Below are positions 39,927 through 49,550 of a stretch of 64,000 nucleotides of DNA, in pieces; within the stretch, counting starts at the first letter, position 1, and the number at the start of each line of letters is the position of its first letter. The stretch is from a candidate division TA06 bacterium 32_111 (GTDB lineage: Bacteria; Hydrothermota; 32-111): the NCBI GenBank assembly GCA_001508335.1, contig LGFX01000001.1:186001-250000 (forward strand), written 5' to 3'. The translations under genes were made by a program, and so were the position numbers. The notes under the pieces are model-generated. The model had not been told where the DNA came from. It ran no database searches and was given only the letters and a program-made list of their open reading frames with translations.

Positions 39927-41019
39927 AGATTCTCTCCGAGTTAATCTCAAAACCAGCGGCTTTTTTGTGCCCTCCAAAACCAATAAAATAATTTTCAAAA
40001 AGTTTTAGAGTATCAAGCCAGTTGAAATTTTCACTATCAAATCTACATTCACCACCAAAGTTCTTTCCCTTCTTTCCAATTATACAAACTGGTTTGTCAT
40101 ACTTTTTGGATAACAGAGAGGCTAAAACTCCAGTATATTTGTATTCTATATTTTTTTTAACTATGAGAATGTATTTTTCTTTTTCAAAAGATTTTTTTTC
40201 TATCTCATTCAAATATTTTTCTATTCTCTTTTTGTAATTTTCAATTTTCCTTTTTGCATCCTTCAGAAAAAGATAGAAACTCTTTTTGTAATTTTCTTTT
40301 AAAATGTATTCAACGAGTGGATTTTTAAAAGAAAGCGTTTTTGAATTAGCAAAAACTCCACACAGGTTGGTTTCGTCGAACTCGAGTTCCCTTAAAAAGG
40401 GTATGTGGTAAAAGATTCCATTATAGTATTTTAAGATTTTTTCGTTCGTCTTATCCACTTTAACCTTGTCACATTTGGTTCCAACAGCAGCAAGTGAAAT
40501 GTTGAAAGGATCATAAAAGAAAGATTGGGAATAATCTTTAACTATTTTGAACTTTTTTAAAAGGTATAAAGAAAAGATAAATGATACACCACTCCCAGAA
40601 AGGTTTTTGAACTTTTTTGAACTCAAAAGGTATGGATTTATATATGGAACCTTTTCAACCTTTTTTTTGTATGGGATATGATGATCTGTTACGATTATAT
40701 TTTTATCTGAGAGTTTTATTTTTTTAATCAGTTCGTAGTTTACCGATGCACAATCGACGGTTATGAAAGTATCAAAATCCTTCTTTAAAAATAGATCAAC
40801 TTTTCTTTCAACAAGACCTATTCCATCCTTTATCCTTGAGGGGATAAAATAGTGTGCTTTCTTACCAAGAGTATTTAAAGTCCTTAGAATTATGATAGTG
40901 GAGGTTATTCCGTCGGCATCCTCATCGCCCCAAACAAGTATTTTCTGGGACTTCTTTATTATTGAATAAGAATCTTTGAAATCTTTGTCGATAAAGTCTC
41001 TATCATTTACCTTAAGCAT
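39880..41019 (-). CDS. RecJ-like DHH-family phosphoesterase/exonuclease (short form)
   Basis: VWGDEDADGITSTIIILRTL, TDHHIPYKKK, GFGGHKKAAGFEI. Confidence 0.85.
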   Translation of the reverse strand: MLKVNDRDFIDKDFKDSYSIIKKSQKILVWGDEDADGITSTIIILRTLNTLGKKAHYFIPSRIKDGIGLVERKVDLFLKKDFDTFITVDCASVNYELIKKIKLSDKNIIVTDHHIPYKKKVEKVPYINPYLLSSKKFKNLSGSGVSFIFSLYLLKKFKIVKDYSQSFFYDPFNISLAAVGTKCDKVKVDKTNEKILKYYNGIFYHIPFLRELEFDETNLCGVFANSKTLSFKNPLVEYILKENYKKSFYLFLKDAKRKIENYKKRIEKYLNEIEKKSFEKEKYILIVKKNIEYKYTGVLASLLSKKYDKPVCIIGKKGKNFGGECRFDSENFNWLDTLKLFENYFIGFGGHKKAAGFEINSERIYEFVNEFNNRLNSSK

Positions 41020-41711
41020 ACTTTTATATCTTCAAACTGTGAATTCTGTTCCATGTGGATAAAACCTTTCAACGAGAGGTCAAGTATTGCTATAAAAGTT
41101 AAAATAATCTCAAAAAGGTTATCAAAATTTTTTACATATTCAAAAAAGTTGAACTCTCTATACTCGTTTAGGTATTGAACAATCTCTTTTGTTTTATCAA
41201 CTATAGTCTTTTTGACCTTTGGATCCCTGTAAAGTTTAAGGGACTCACCTTTTTTCAATAGTGGTATAAAAACATCCATAAGATCAACAAGGGTATAAGG
41301 GCTCTCTTCCTCTTCCACTTTACTTTCAAAAATTATACTCCTTGAGAAGAGTTTTGATGATTCATGTTCAATGTTTCTTAAAATTTCGGTTATCTTTTTA
41401 AATTTCTGATACTCCAACAACCTTTCAACAAGTGGTTTTCTGGGATCCCCTTCATCCTCACCATCTACGGGATTTGCTGGAATAAGCATATCAGATTTTA
41501 TTTTAATAAGGGTTGCTGCCATAACAATGTAATCACTCGCTATGTCTATGTTTAACTCTTTCATCCTCTCAAGTATCTCAAGGTATTGGAGTGTAATTTT
41601 TTGTATAGGTATATCGTATATGTTGATCTCATTCTTTCTTATAAGGTATAAAAGTAGATCAAGAGGCCCTTCGAATTGATCCAATCTAACATTAAGAATA
41701 TCGTTTACCAT
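41007..41711 (-). CDS. scpA: Segregation and condensation protein A
   Basis: LDQFEGPLDLLLYLIRKNEINIYDIPI, SDYIVMAATLIKIKSDMLIP. Confidence 0.9.
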   Translation of the reverse strand: MVNDILNVRLDQFEGPLDLLLYLIRKNEINIYDIPIQKITLQYLEILERMKELNIDIASDYIVMAATLIKIKSDMLIPANPVDGEDEGDPRKPLVERLLEYQKFKKITEILRNIEHESSKLFSRSIIFESKVEEEESPYTLVDLMDVFIPLLKKGESLKLYRDPKVKKTIVDKTKEIVQYLNEYREFNFFEYVKNFDNLFEIILTFIAILDLSLKGFIHMEQNSQFEDIKVCLR

Positions 41712-43054
41712 TAAAAACTCATCTTTAAACCTATAGATTGTGAAACCCCAAGTTCTCCCCAGAATTTACTTGACCAGAGAACAGATATGTTGTTGTAACT
41801 CAACTTGAAACCAGCTGTTAAAGCAGATGTTAGATCCGTTGGATATCCAAGTTGCAATTCTGATCTGTCAGATGAAACACCTAAAATTATATCGAGGGAA
41901 AGTGGTGAAAAGATATTTTTCTTCTCTACGGGAGTTCTCTCCTCACTCTTTTCTACATACTCTTCAACTTTCTCTTCTTTTAAAAGATTTTCAACACTAT
42001 CATTCTTCTCATCCAAAAATTCAGCATACGATTTATATTCTTGTTCAGTTTCGTTATCACTTTTTAAAGTATCAACCAATGAGTCGGTTGTGACTATCAA
42101 ATTATCTCTATTTTCAATATTAAGAGTATCAACTATTGAGTCAGTTTTAACTATCAAATCATCTTCATTCTCACTTTTTAGAGTATCAACCAACGAGTCT
42201 GTTATGGCAGTCAAAATAGTATCAGGAGTTTCGTCCATCTCAAAACTTTCATCCATATGGTTTAAAAGGGTATCCACATTGTTTGTATCTAAAATCTCAA
42301 AACTTTTTTCCTTTACTTCACCCTTTTGTAAATCCGGTTTAATCAAAGAGAATTTTAAAGCGAAAGAATAGAAATATTTTCTATCAAGTATTTTTCCTAC
42401 ATCTAAATTTACGGAAAAAGGCATATCCTCTTTATCAATTGAAAAACCTATAACGAACTTTGCGGGTGTCAAAGAACTTTTTTCAAAGTTGTATGCACCT
42501 CCTACATTTAAAATCTGAAATCCTAAATTCAAAAATTCAAAATATGCTTTTTCATAAATCAAGCCTAAATTTAAAGATGAAAATAGTGAATTATAGTCGA
42601 GAACTTTTTCAACTCCGATATTCATCCCTCCACCTACGAAGATGTTTTCTTTGATTTTAAAACTCTTTGAAAACTCTAAAAGTAAATTTGATGAGAAGAA
42701 TTCACCAAGATCGTTGTTGAGGGAATCTCTTCTTTCCATAACTCCAGAATTGAAATATTTCAAAAGTAACTGAGAGGATTTAAAGTTGTATGTGAAAAGT
42801 CCAAAATGGGAAGAAACAAGGAAAGGCATATATGTGAAAGAAAAAGTGTTTTCATTTTCCAAGTTATAGAGTGAGGCTGGATTTATAAGATCACCACTTC
42901 TCCCCTTCACGGCTGAAGATGTTGTTGAATACGCTTGACTTAATGGATCAACAGGAATATTCAAAAAATAGAACCCGAGATCTCCACTGTAAAAAGCAGA
43001 AAAAGTTAGAATGAAAAAAGATATGCTCATAAGTAACAAAAAGAATTTTTTCAT
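41711..43054 (-). CDS. PorV/PorQ-like outer-membrane beta-barrel protein with acidic repeat insert
   Basis: N-term GDLGFYFLNIPVDPLSQAYSTTSSAVKGRSGDLINPASL typical of PorV/PorQ; insert with three TDS-L/I-VDTL repeats. Confidence 0.7.
   Translation of the reverse strand: MKKFFLLLMSISFFILTFSAFYSGDLGFYFLNIPVDPLSQAYSTTSSAVKGRSGDLINPASLYNLENENTFSFTYMPFLVSSHFGLFTYNFKSSQLLLKYFNSGVMERRDSLNNDLGEFFSSNLLLEFSKSFKIKENIFVGGGMNIGVEKVLDYNSLFSSLNLGLIYEKAYFEFLNLGFQILNVGGAYNFEKSSLTPAKFVIGFSIDKEDMPFSVNLDVGKILDRKYFYSFALKFSLIKPDLQKGEVKEKSFEILDTNNVDTLLNHMDESFEMDETPDTILTAITDSLVDTLKSENEDDLIVKTDSIVDTLNIENRDNLIVTTDSLVDTLKSDNETEQEYKSYAEFLDEKNDSVENLLKEEKVEEYVEKSEERTPVEKKNIFSPLSLDIILGVSSDRSELQLGYPTDLTSALTAGFKLSYNNISVLWSSKFWGELGVSQSIGLKMSF
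42066..42215. repeat. About 2.6 copies of a 57-bp in-frame tandem repeat in the PorV-like gene
   Basis: agtatcaacNNNgagtcNgttNtgNc... recurring with 57-bp period; protein units TDSLVDTLKSENEDDLIVK/TDSIVDTLNIENRDNLIVT/TDSLVDTLKSDN. Confidence 0.8.
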
Positions 43055-44049
43055 TTTTCCTCCGAATTTATAAAACTCATAGCCTCCTCAACAAAAGATT
43101 TTGTTCCAATATAGAGTGGAACCCTTTGATGTAACTCTTCCGGTTTTATATCCAAAATTTCATTTTTACCATCGGTAGATAAACCACCTGCATTTTTCGT
43201 TATCAAAGAGAGAGGGTTTGCTTCATACATCAATCTCAACTTACCTTTAGGTTTTTCTTTGTTCTTATGATCCAAAGGATAGAAAAAGATCCCACCATAG
43301 ATAAGATTTCTATGAAAATCTGAAACGAGTGAGCCTATATACCTCAAAGTGAATGGTTTTTCATCGTTCTTAAGGTGGTCAACATATCTCTGAACTCCTT
43401 TATCCCAATATTTATAATTCCCTTCGTTAACTGAGTAATACCTTTTTGATGGTTCAGGAAATTTCATGTTAGGATGTGAGAGCAAAAATTCACCGAGTGA
43501 TGGATCGAGGGTAAAACCATGAACACCCTCACCTGTTGTTAGAACAAGCATTGTTGATGAACCGTAAACAATATATCCAGACGCAAGCTGCTCTTTACCT
43601 TTTCTCAGAAAATCGTTTTCAGTGCATTCGCCATCATTCAAAAGTTTATAGATCGAGAATATCGTCCCTATACTGACATTAACATCTATATTTGAAGACC
43701 CATCCAATGGATCGAATATAACACAATATTTTGCATTCGTATGTTTATGAAAGTAAACTGGATCAGCCATCTCTTCTGAAGCACATCCTCCAACGGTATC
43801 ATTCCTTGAAAGTATATTCACAATGGTTGAATTGGAAAACTCATCAAGTTTTTGAACCTGTTCACCCTGAATATTCTCTTTGCCTGTTAGTCCTAAAATC
43901 TCAACAAGTCCAGCTTTGTTAACTTCTCTTGAAATTATCTTTCCAGCAAGTGCAATATCTAGTAAAAGAAGTGTAAAGTCACCTTTTGCATAAGGAAATT
44001 TTTTCTGTTCGTTCAATATGAAATGTTGTAACTGTAAATTCCCATTCAT
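43051..44049 (-). CDS. fbp: Fructose-1,6-bisphosphatase class 1
   Basis: CVIFDPLDGSSNIDVNVSIGTIFSIY; RYIGSLVSDFHRNLIYGGIFFYP. Confidence 0.96.
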   Translation of the reverse strand: MNGNLQLQHFILNEQKKFPYAKGDFTLLLLDIALAGKIISREVNKAGLVEILGLTGKENIQGEQVQKLDEFSNSTIVNILSRNDTVGGCASEEMADPVYFHKHTNAKYCVIFDPLDGSSNIDVNVSIGTIFSIYKLLNDGECTENDFLRKGKEQLASGYIVYGSSTMLVLTTGEGVHGFTLDPSLGEFLLSHPNMKFPEPSKRYYSVNEGNYKYWDKGVQRYVDHLKNDEKPFTLRYIGSLVSDFHRNLIYGGIFFYPLDHKNKEKPKGKLRLMYEANPLSLITKNAGGLSTDGKNEILDIKPEELHQRVPLYIGTKSFVEEAMSFINSEEK

Positions 44050-44057
44050 ATCTCCTC

Positions 44058-44792
44058 CTACAAACTTTTAATAAAGTTTTCAATCTCTAAAGGATCATCC
44101 GTTAAAAAATCAGCTTTTAACTTTTCAGCATCTTTAAAAAGGTATGTCTCTTTTTTGAAATGAACACTCCTCATTCCAACATCTAAAGCCCCTTTTATAT
44201 CGGTTACCGGTATGTCACCAATATGAACGACCTCTGAAGGTTCACATCCAAAATATTTTAGAACGAATTCAAATATCCTTCTATCAGGTTTTGAAACTCC
44301 CATCTCGTCTGAAAAAATTAAGAGTGAGAAGTAATCAAAAATCCCCACCTTTTTTAAAACCTCTCTAAGATACTTTCCGGGAGTAAAACCTGTATCTGAA
44401 ATTAGAACAAGTTCATAATCCAGACTTAACCTTTTTATCAAAATATCCATATTCTCAACGAAAGAAACCTCAGAACTTGTAAAGGAACTTTCCATAAAGG
44501 AAACAACCTCATGGAAAAATTTTTCAGGATAATTTCCAATTGAAAGGTAGGAAAGAAAAGTTCTCATGGATGAACTCGTCGTTGGGGTATACCTTTTCTC
44601 AAGCCATTCTCCATTAAAAAATATATCCCATGTTTTATCGATTGAAGAGTAATAATCCTCTTTTTTCAACTCATATCCATATCTCGAAAATATCTTTTTA
44701 AGATTTTTGAATCTGAATTCTTTAAAATTTTTTGAATCCTTACCAGAAAGTATAGTATTCCAGAGGTCAAAAGAGACAACCTTTATCATCAA
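44058..44792 (-). CDS. HAD-superfamily hydrolase
   Basis: SFDLWNTILSGKDSKN, LVLISDTGFTPG, GVSKPDRRIFEFVL, VVHIGDIPVTDIKGA. Confidence 0.88.
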   Translation of the reverse strand: MMIKVVSFDLWNTILSGKDSKNFKEFRFKNLKKIFSRYGYELKKEDYYSSIDKTWDIFFNGEWLEKRYTPTTSSSMRTFLSYLSIGNYPEKFFHEVVSFMESSFTSSEVSFVENMDILIKRLSLDYELVLISDTGFTPGKYLREVLKKVGIFDYFSLLIFSDEMGVSKPDRRIFEFVLKYFGCEPSEVVHIGDIPVTDIKGALDVGMRSVHFKKETYLFKDAEKLKADFLTDDPLEIENFIKSL

Positions 44793-45283
44793 AAATCCTT
44801 AAATCCATCCTTATTAGATTTCGCATAGTTGATCATTCTGTTAACAGTTTTGTAAACATTCTCTTCAATATTTTTTAACCTCTCATTTTTCCCATCAGTT
44901 TCATTCTTAATTATAGTAAGAAGTTTCAGTTCATTGCTTTCTATCATTTTTATATTTTTTTGAGCGTAGGAATAGTATATGCTGTATTTATCAACGAGTT
45001 TAAATGAACATAGAGCATGAAAATAGGATTTTTTCATCAGAAAGTAGAACCCTACAAAGTAGGCTATATCAGAATCCGAATTGGTGCTTGCACCATAAAG
45101 ACGCAAAAGATTTATATACTTTTCACTATCACCATTCTTATACATATACTCCATCAGTTTTGTGTTGACTTCCCTATCTGAAAGAGAGTTTTTAATCATA
45201 TAGAGATAGATTTCAAGTATCTCTTTTCTGTTGTTGTTTATTATGGCTTTTTTCAACCTACTAAAAATTTCTATTTTTTCCAT
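44789..45283 (-). CDS. Hypothetical protein, predicted leaderless mRNA
   Basis: ORF in operon with HAD hydrolase; TAAAAT-6 nt-ATG. Confidence 0.5.
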   Translation of the reverse strand: MEKIEIFSRLKKAIINNNRKEILEIYLYMIKNSLSDREVNTKLMEYMYKNGDSEKYINLLRLYGASTNSDSDIAYFVGFYFLMKKSYFHALCSFKLVDKYSIYYSYAQKNIKMIESNELKLLTIIKNETDGKNERLKNIEENVYKTVNRMINYAKSNKDGFKDF

Positions 45284-45289
45284 ATTATT

Positions 45290-45317
45290 ATTTTATTTTA
45301 AATAATTCAAAAGTCAA
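45290..45317 (-). promoter_or_regulatory. Promoter TTGACT-N16-TAAAAT, 6 nt from the ATG
   Basis: Read on minus strand: TTGACTTTTGAATTATTTAAAATAAAATAATAATATGG. Confidence 0.65.
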
Positions 45318-45333
45318 TATAATGGTAGAGATT

Positions 45334-46104
45334 TCAGGAAAATCCCCTTTCCATTTTTATGTTGTTGTAAGCTTCATTTATCTCCTTAATTCTACTCTCA
45401 GCATCCTTAACAACTGTTTCTGGCATGTTCCTCAATTTGTCTGGATGTGTTTTTTTAACAAGATCCCTGTACGCTCTTTTGATTTCATCATTCGAACATT
45501 CTTCAGAAACTCCTAAAATAGAATACCACCTTTTTCTGTTGTCTATATCTTTACTAAAAAATTTATCATAATAGTTAATAATAGAGTTTATATCGTAAAT
45601 GTTAAGGTTCAACCTTTTTCCGATTCCGAAAAGAGTCTCTCTAACTTTTTCACTTTTTCTGCTTTTCAAAGAGAAATCGACAACAACTGAAAAAATAGAT
45701 AACCTCTCCTCATATTTAGCAAACCTGTTAATATTTTCTATGGCTTCATTCAGATTGAACCTGTTTGGACTTTCATTGAACTCTTTATAATAGTACATGA
45801 GTGTTTGAACTCTCTGTGTATCATTTGGGAAAAGAGAGATAAGGAAACTTTTTACATATTCTACCTCCTCTTTCGAAACGACACTATCAAGAAGAGTTAT
45901 GTAGGAAAAAATTTTTATTATATCTATAAATGGGTCGTAAGAGGGATAACCTTTTTTTTGATCAAATCCGTTAACGGAAATATTTGTCTGTTTAACTTTT
46001 GAGAGGGATGATATTATAAGTATAATAGAAAGGATCACAACTCCAATAGGACCAAAAATAACATAAACTATTACGAAAAGAAGTATTAAACCAAAACAGG
46101 ACAT
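45334..46104 (-). CDS. DnaJ-domain (DjlA-like) protein
   Basis: C-terminal YSILGVSEECSNDEIKRAYRDLVKKTHPDKL with HPD; N-terminal TM; TerB-like middle. Confidence 0.82.
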   Translation of the reverse strand: MSCFGLILLFVIVYVIFGPIGVVILSIILIISSLSKVKQTNISVNGFDQKKGYPSYDPFIDIIKIFSYITLLDSVVSKEEVEYVKSFLISLFPNDTQRVQTLMYYYKEFNESPNRFNLNEAIENINRFAKYEERLSIFSVVVDFSLKSRKSEKVRETLFGIGKRLNLNIYDINSIINYYDKFFSKDIDNRKRWYSILGVSEECSNDEIKRAYRDLVKKTHPDKLRNMPETVVKDAESRIKEINEAYNNIKMERGFS

Positions 46105-46108
46105 TTTA

Positions 46109-47167
46109 TTATAGATTGAATTTGAATTCTATTATATCCCCATCTTTTACAATGTAATCTTTTCCCTCAAGACGAAGAACCCCATTTTTCGCACATTCTT
46201 TCAAACTTCCATACTTTTGAAAATCATCAAAAGAAACTACCTGTGCTTTTATAAAACCTCTTTCAAAATCTGTATGTATCTTTCCGGCAGCTTTCAGGGC
46301 TGTTGTATTTTCTTTAATTGTCCAGCCTCTAACCTCATCCTCTCCAACAGTTAAAAAGGTAATAAGGTTTAAAATCTTATAAAACCTTGAAATCACTTTT
46401 TCTATAGCAAACTCTTCAATCTTCATATCTGATGCAAACTCTTTTTTAGATTCATCATCCAACTCGTTCAACTCCTTTTCATTTAGAGCTGAAACTATAA
46501 AGTAATCCCTTCTCTCATCCTTGAGGAAGTTTATAAATTCTTCATCTACCCTTTCATCCATAGATGAGACATTTATCAAAACAATCTCTTTTTTGGCTGA
46601 TATTAAGGAATAATTTTTTATCAATTTTTCCTCTTCCTGTGTAAACTCAAACCTGTTGAGATGTTTACCTTCTGAAAGAATATTTTTGAACTTTTCAAGA
46701 GATTTAAGTTCAAATAGTTCGTTTGCAGATAATTTATATTTTGCATTCTTTAACTTTTCATACCTTTTTTCGACAATATCAAGATCTGTTAAAATTATAT
46801 GATCATCAAGTTCCTCAAGTTCTCTTTTAGGAGAGATAACCCCAAAATGTGGTGGGAATATATCGTTCTCAAAATTTCTCACAACTTTCAATATTCCATC
46901 ACACTCCTTCAATTTTGCAAAATACTCGTTATCAATTAACTTCTCTTCCCTTTCAACAACATTGTTGTAATCTAAAAAGTCTATGGTAGGAAATGTTCTC
47001 TTTTTTGGATTGAAAATTTTTGATAAAAAATTTATCCTGCTATCAGGAACCTTAACTGAAGAAATATGAAACTTTTCTTTTAAATTATTACTTAAATTTA
47101 AACCAGTTAAAGATTGAAATACAGTTGTTTTACCTGATTTTGATAAACCTAAAATTCCAATTTTCAT
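46109..47167 (-). CDS. YchF-like (Obg-family, TGS domain) GTPase/ATPase with SGKTT P-loop
   Basis: MKIGILGLSKSGKTTVFQSLTG; C-terminal YIVKDGDIIEFKFNL TGS. Confidence 0.85.
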   Translation of the reverse strand: MKIGILGLSKSGKTTVFQSLTGLNLSNNLKEKFHISSVKVPDSRINFLSKIFNPKKRTFPTIDFLDYNNVVEREEKLIDNEYFAKLKECDGILKVVRNFENDIFPPHFGVISPKRELEELDDHIILTDLDIVEKRYEKLKNAKYKLSANELFELKSLEKFKNILSEGKHLNRFEFTQEEEKLIKNYSLISAKKEIVLINVSSMDERVDEEFINFLKDERRDYFIVSALNEKELNELDDESKKEFASDMKIEEFAIEKVISRFYKILNLITFLTVGEDEVRGWTIKENTTALKAAGKIHTDFERGFIKAQVVSFDDFQKYGSLKECAKNGVLRLEGKDYIVKDGDIIEFKFNL

Positions 47168-47176
47168 AATTATATG

Positions 47177-47200
47177 AAAGGGGGTTAAAAACCCCCTTTT
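47177..47200. terminator. Intrinsic terminator hairpin (could serve both strands)
   Basis: aaagggggtt aaa aacccccttt with T/A-rich flanks; immediately 3' of porB on minus strand. Confidence 0.75.
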
Positions 47201-47203
47201 ATT

Positions 47204-48088
47204 TTAAACTCCTGCCAACCTTTTAAGTTTTTCCCATCTTTTGTTTACATATTCCTGAATAGTTTTTACATCATCCTCTTTCAGATGTCTAAATCTACCC
47301 TGTTTTGTAAGGTACTCGTTTACAGGTTTTAAATCCTTCTTTGGTGAAGGCATATTTATCGTATACTTTTCACCATTTTCTATCTCATACAGAGGGAAAA
47401 TTCCACTTTCAACAGCTAACTTTCCAAGTTTAATTGTATCTTCTGGATTCGTTTTCCAGCCAGGAGGACATGGTGCAAGAATATGGAAGAATTTGAAACC
47501 TCTAATTTTTACCGCTTTTTCCAACTTTTTTGTTAAATCTTCAGGGTAAGAAGGTGATGCTGTTGCCTGATATGGAACATAATGGGCTGCTACTATTGCA
47601 TCAAGATCCTTTTTAAATTCAGCCTTTGGGAAGGTTGTTGGTGTTGTTGTTGTCCATGCACCCTTTGGGGTTGCGGATGATCTTTGAACTCCAGTGTTCA
47701 TATAGGCTTCATTATCGTAAACGAAGTAGAAAATATCATCGTTCCTTTCAGCAGCACCTGATAATGCCTGTATCCCTATATCGTAAGTTCCGCCATCACC
47801 AGCCCATGCTACTGCGTTAACATACTCTTTTTCAACTTTCTTAGCACCTGCTTTTATTCCCGCTGCTGTTATGGCTGCTGTTTCAAATGCTGTGTGGAAA
47901 AGAGGCACCTTTACTGATGAGTATGGAAACGGACCATCTATAACTGACCAGCAACAGGCAGGGAATGTGAGTATAGTATTTTCACCTAAAGTTTTTAAAA
48001 CAAGCCTTAAAGACAATGCTCCTCCACATCCCTGACATGCAAGATGTCCTGGATTCATGAGTTCTTTCTGTGGAATTGAATATTTCAT
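47204..48088 (-). CDS. porB: 2-oxoacid:ferredoxin oxidoreductase beta subunit (pyruvate/2-ketoisovalerate type)
   Basis: HLACQGCGGALSLRLVLK, AWAGDGGTYDIGIQALSGAAERND TPP motif. Confidence 0.92.
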   Translation of the reverse strand: MKYSIPQKELMNPGHLACQGCGGALSLRLVLKTLGENTILTFPACCWSVIDGPFPYSSVKVPLFHTAFETAAITAAGIKAGAKKVEKEYVNAVAWAGDGGTYDIGIQALSGAAERNDDIFYFVYDNEAYMNTGVQRSSATPKGAWTTTTPTTFPKAEFKKDLDAIVAAHYVPYQATASPSYPEDLTKKLEKAVKIRGFKFFHILAPCPPGWKTNPEDTIKLGKLAVESGIFPLYEIENGEKYTINMPSPKKDLKPVNEYLTKQGRFRHLKEDDVKTIQEYVNKRWEKLKRLAGV

Positions 48089-49245
48089 ATTTTCACCTCC
48101 ATCCACTTTATATCAGCAGGTTCAGAATTTTTAGCATCATCGAATAGTTTACCTATTGTATTAACTGTAATATCCCTTCCGCCAAGACCTGCTATATATC
48201 CATAAATTTTTGGTTTAACTGGTTCATTGTAAAGTGCTGATTTAACTTCTTGAAAAACAATTCCACCAGCACCCGGGGAAAGGTTTCTATCGAGTACTAT
48301 AACTTTTTTAGAGTTTTTCAGATACTTTCTTACTTCATCGTAAGGGAATGGTCTGAAGAATCTTATCCTTAAAAGACCAACCTTCTCGCCTTTATCCCTT
48401 AATTCATCTATTACCTGTTTTGATGTTGAAGCTGCTGTTGCCATTGTGACAAGGATTGTATCAGCATCTTCACATCTGTAAGGCTCAACCAATCCATACT
48501 CTCTGCCGAACATTTCTTTAAACTCTTTTTGTGCATCTTTGATGACATCTATAGAATCTTCCATGGCTTTTTGAATTTTGTATCTAAGTTCCATATACCA
48601 ATCAGGTCCAGTCAATCCTCCGAAAGTGTGGGGATCTTTTATGTCAAGTCTGTATTTTGGATTGTAAGGTTTCAAATACCTATCAGCATCTTTTTGGTCT
48701 ATCAAGGTTACATTTTCAGATGTGTGTGATAAAAAGAAAGCATCGAGAATTATCATAACAGGTAAAGAGACCTTCTCATTCTCAGCTACTTTGTATGCTA
48801 TAAGAACAGAGTCATAAACTTCCTGGTTACTTGAAGCGTATATCTGAAGCCAACCGGTATCTCTTTGGGATAAGGAATCTGTCTGCTCTGACCAGATGGT
48901 CCATGGTGGAGCCATCGATCTGTTTATATTTCCCATGACTATTGGAAGACGGGCACCAACAGCCCAGTGTAACATCTCATGCATCAAAGCGAGTCCCTGA
49001 GCACTTGTTGCAGTAAAAGCCCTCGCACCAGCTGCAGAAGCACCAATACTTGCTGCCATCGCAGAATGTTCGGATTCAACTTTTATAAATTCAGCATCAA
49101 GAGTTCCATCTGCACACATCTCCGAAAGTAGTTCAACTACCTGTGTTTGAGGAGTTATAGGATACGCAGCTATAACCTGAACTCTCGATGTTACTGCTCC
49201 ATAGGATAGAGCATGGTTACCCATTATAACTTTCTGTTCACTCAT
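48085..49245 (-). CDS. porA: 2-oxoacid:ferredoxin oxidoreductase alpha subunit
   Basis: AAYPITPQTQVVELLSEM, VESEHSAMAASIGASAAGARAFTATSAQGLALMHE. Confidence 0.93.
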   Translation of the reverse strand: MSEQKVIMGNHALSYGAVTSRVQVIAAYPITPQTQVVELLSEMCADGTLDAEFIKVESEHSAMAASIGASAAGARAFTATSAQGLALMHEMLHWAVGARLPIVMGNINRSMAPPWTIWSEQTDSLSQRDTGWLQIYASSNQEVYDSVLIAYKVAENEKVSLPVMIILDAFFLSHTSENVTLIDQKDADRYLKPYNPKYRLDIKDPHTFGGLTGPDWYMELRYKIQKAMEDSIDVIKDAQKEFKEMFGREYGLVEPYRCEDADTILVTMATAASTSKQVIDELRDKGEKVGLLRIRFFRPFPYDEVRKYLKNSKKVIVLDRNLSPGAGGIVFQEVKSALYNEPVKPKIYGYIAGLGGRDITVNTIGKLFDDAKNSEPADIKWMEVKI

Positions 49246-49538
49246 TTTTCCTCCTCAATCATTGTTATCGCCTTTACTGGGCATTCCGCTGCACATATTC
49301 CACATCCTTTACAGAACACATAATCTATCTCAGCTTTTCCTTCGGAATCCTCTTTTATGGACATATCCGGACAATACTTCCAGCATATACCACAAGAGAT
49401 ACATTTCGCTTTATCAACAACAGGTCTCTCATTTCTCCAGGACCCTGTTTCATTGAACTCAGTTGTCCCTAAAGACATCGCATTTGGAGGCAGATCACTC
49501 TCTTTTTCAAAAATTATCTTCTTTCCATCTCTTTTCAT
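49242..49538 (-). CDS. porD: 2-oxoacid:ferredoxin oxidoreductase delta subunit (2x[4Fe-4S])
   Basis: CISCGICWKYCPDM and CKGCGICAAECP. Confidence 0.93.
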   Translation of the reverse strand: MKRDGKKIIFEKESDLPPNAMSLGTTEFNETGSWRNERPVVDKAKCISCGICWKYCPDMSIKEDSEGKAEIDYVFCKGCGICAAECPVKAITMIEEEK

Positions 49539-49550
49539 AAACTCTCCTTA

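Noticed and set aside
41805-42371. 188-aa plus-strand ORF antisense to the PorV-like gene
   Set aside because: Ser/Phe-rich low-complexity translation opposite a well supported CDS and its tandem repeat; no SD or recognisable family.
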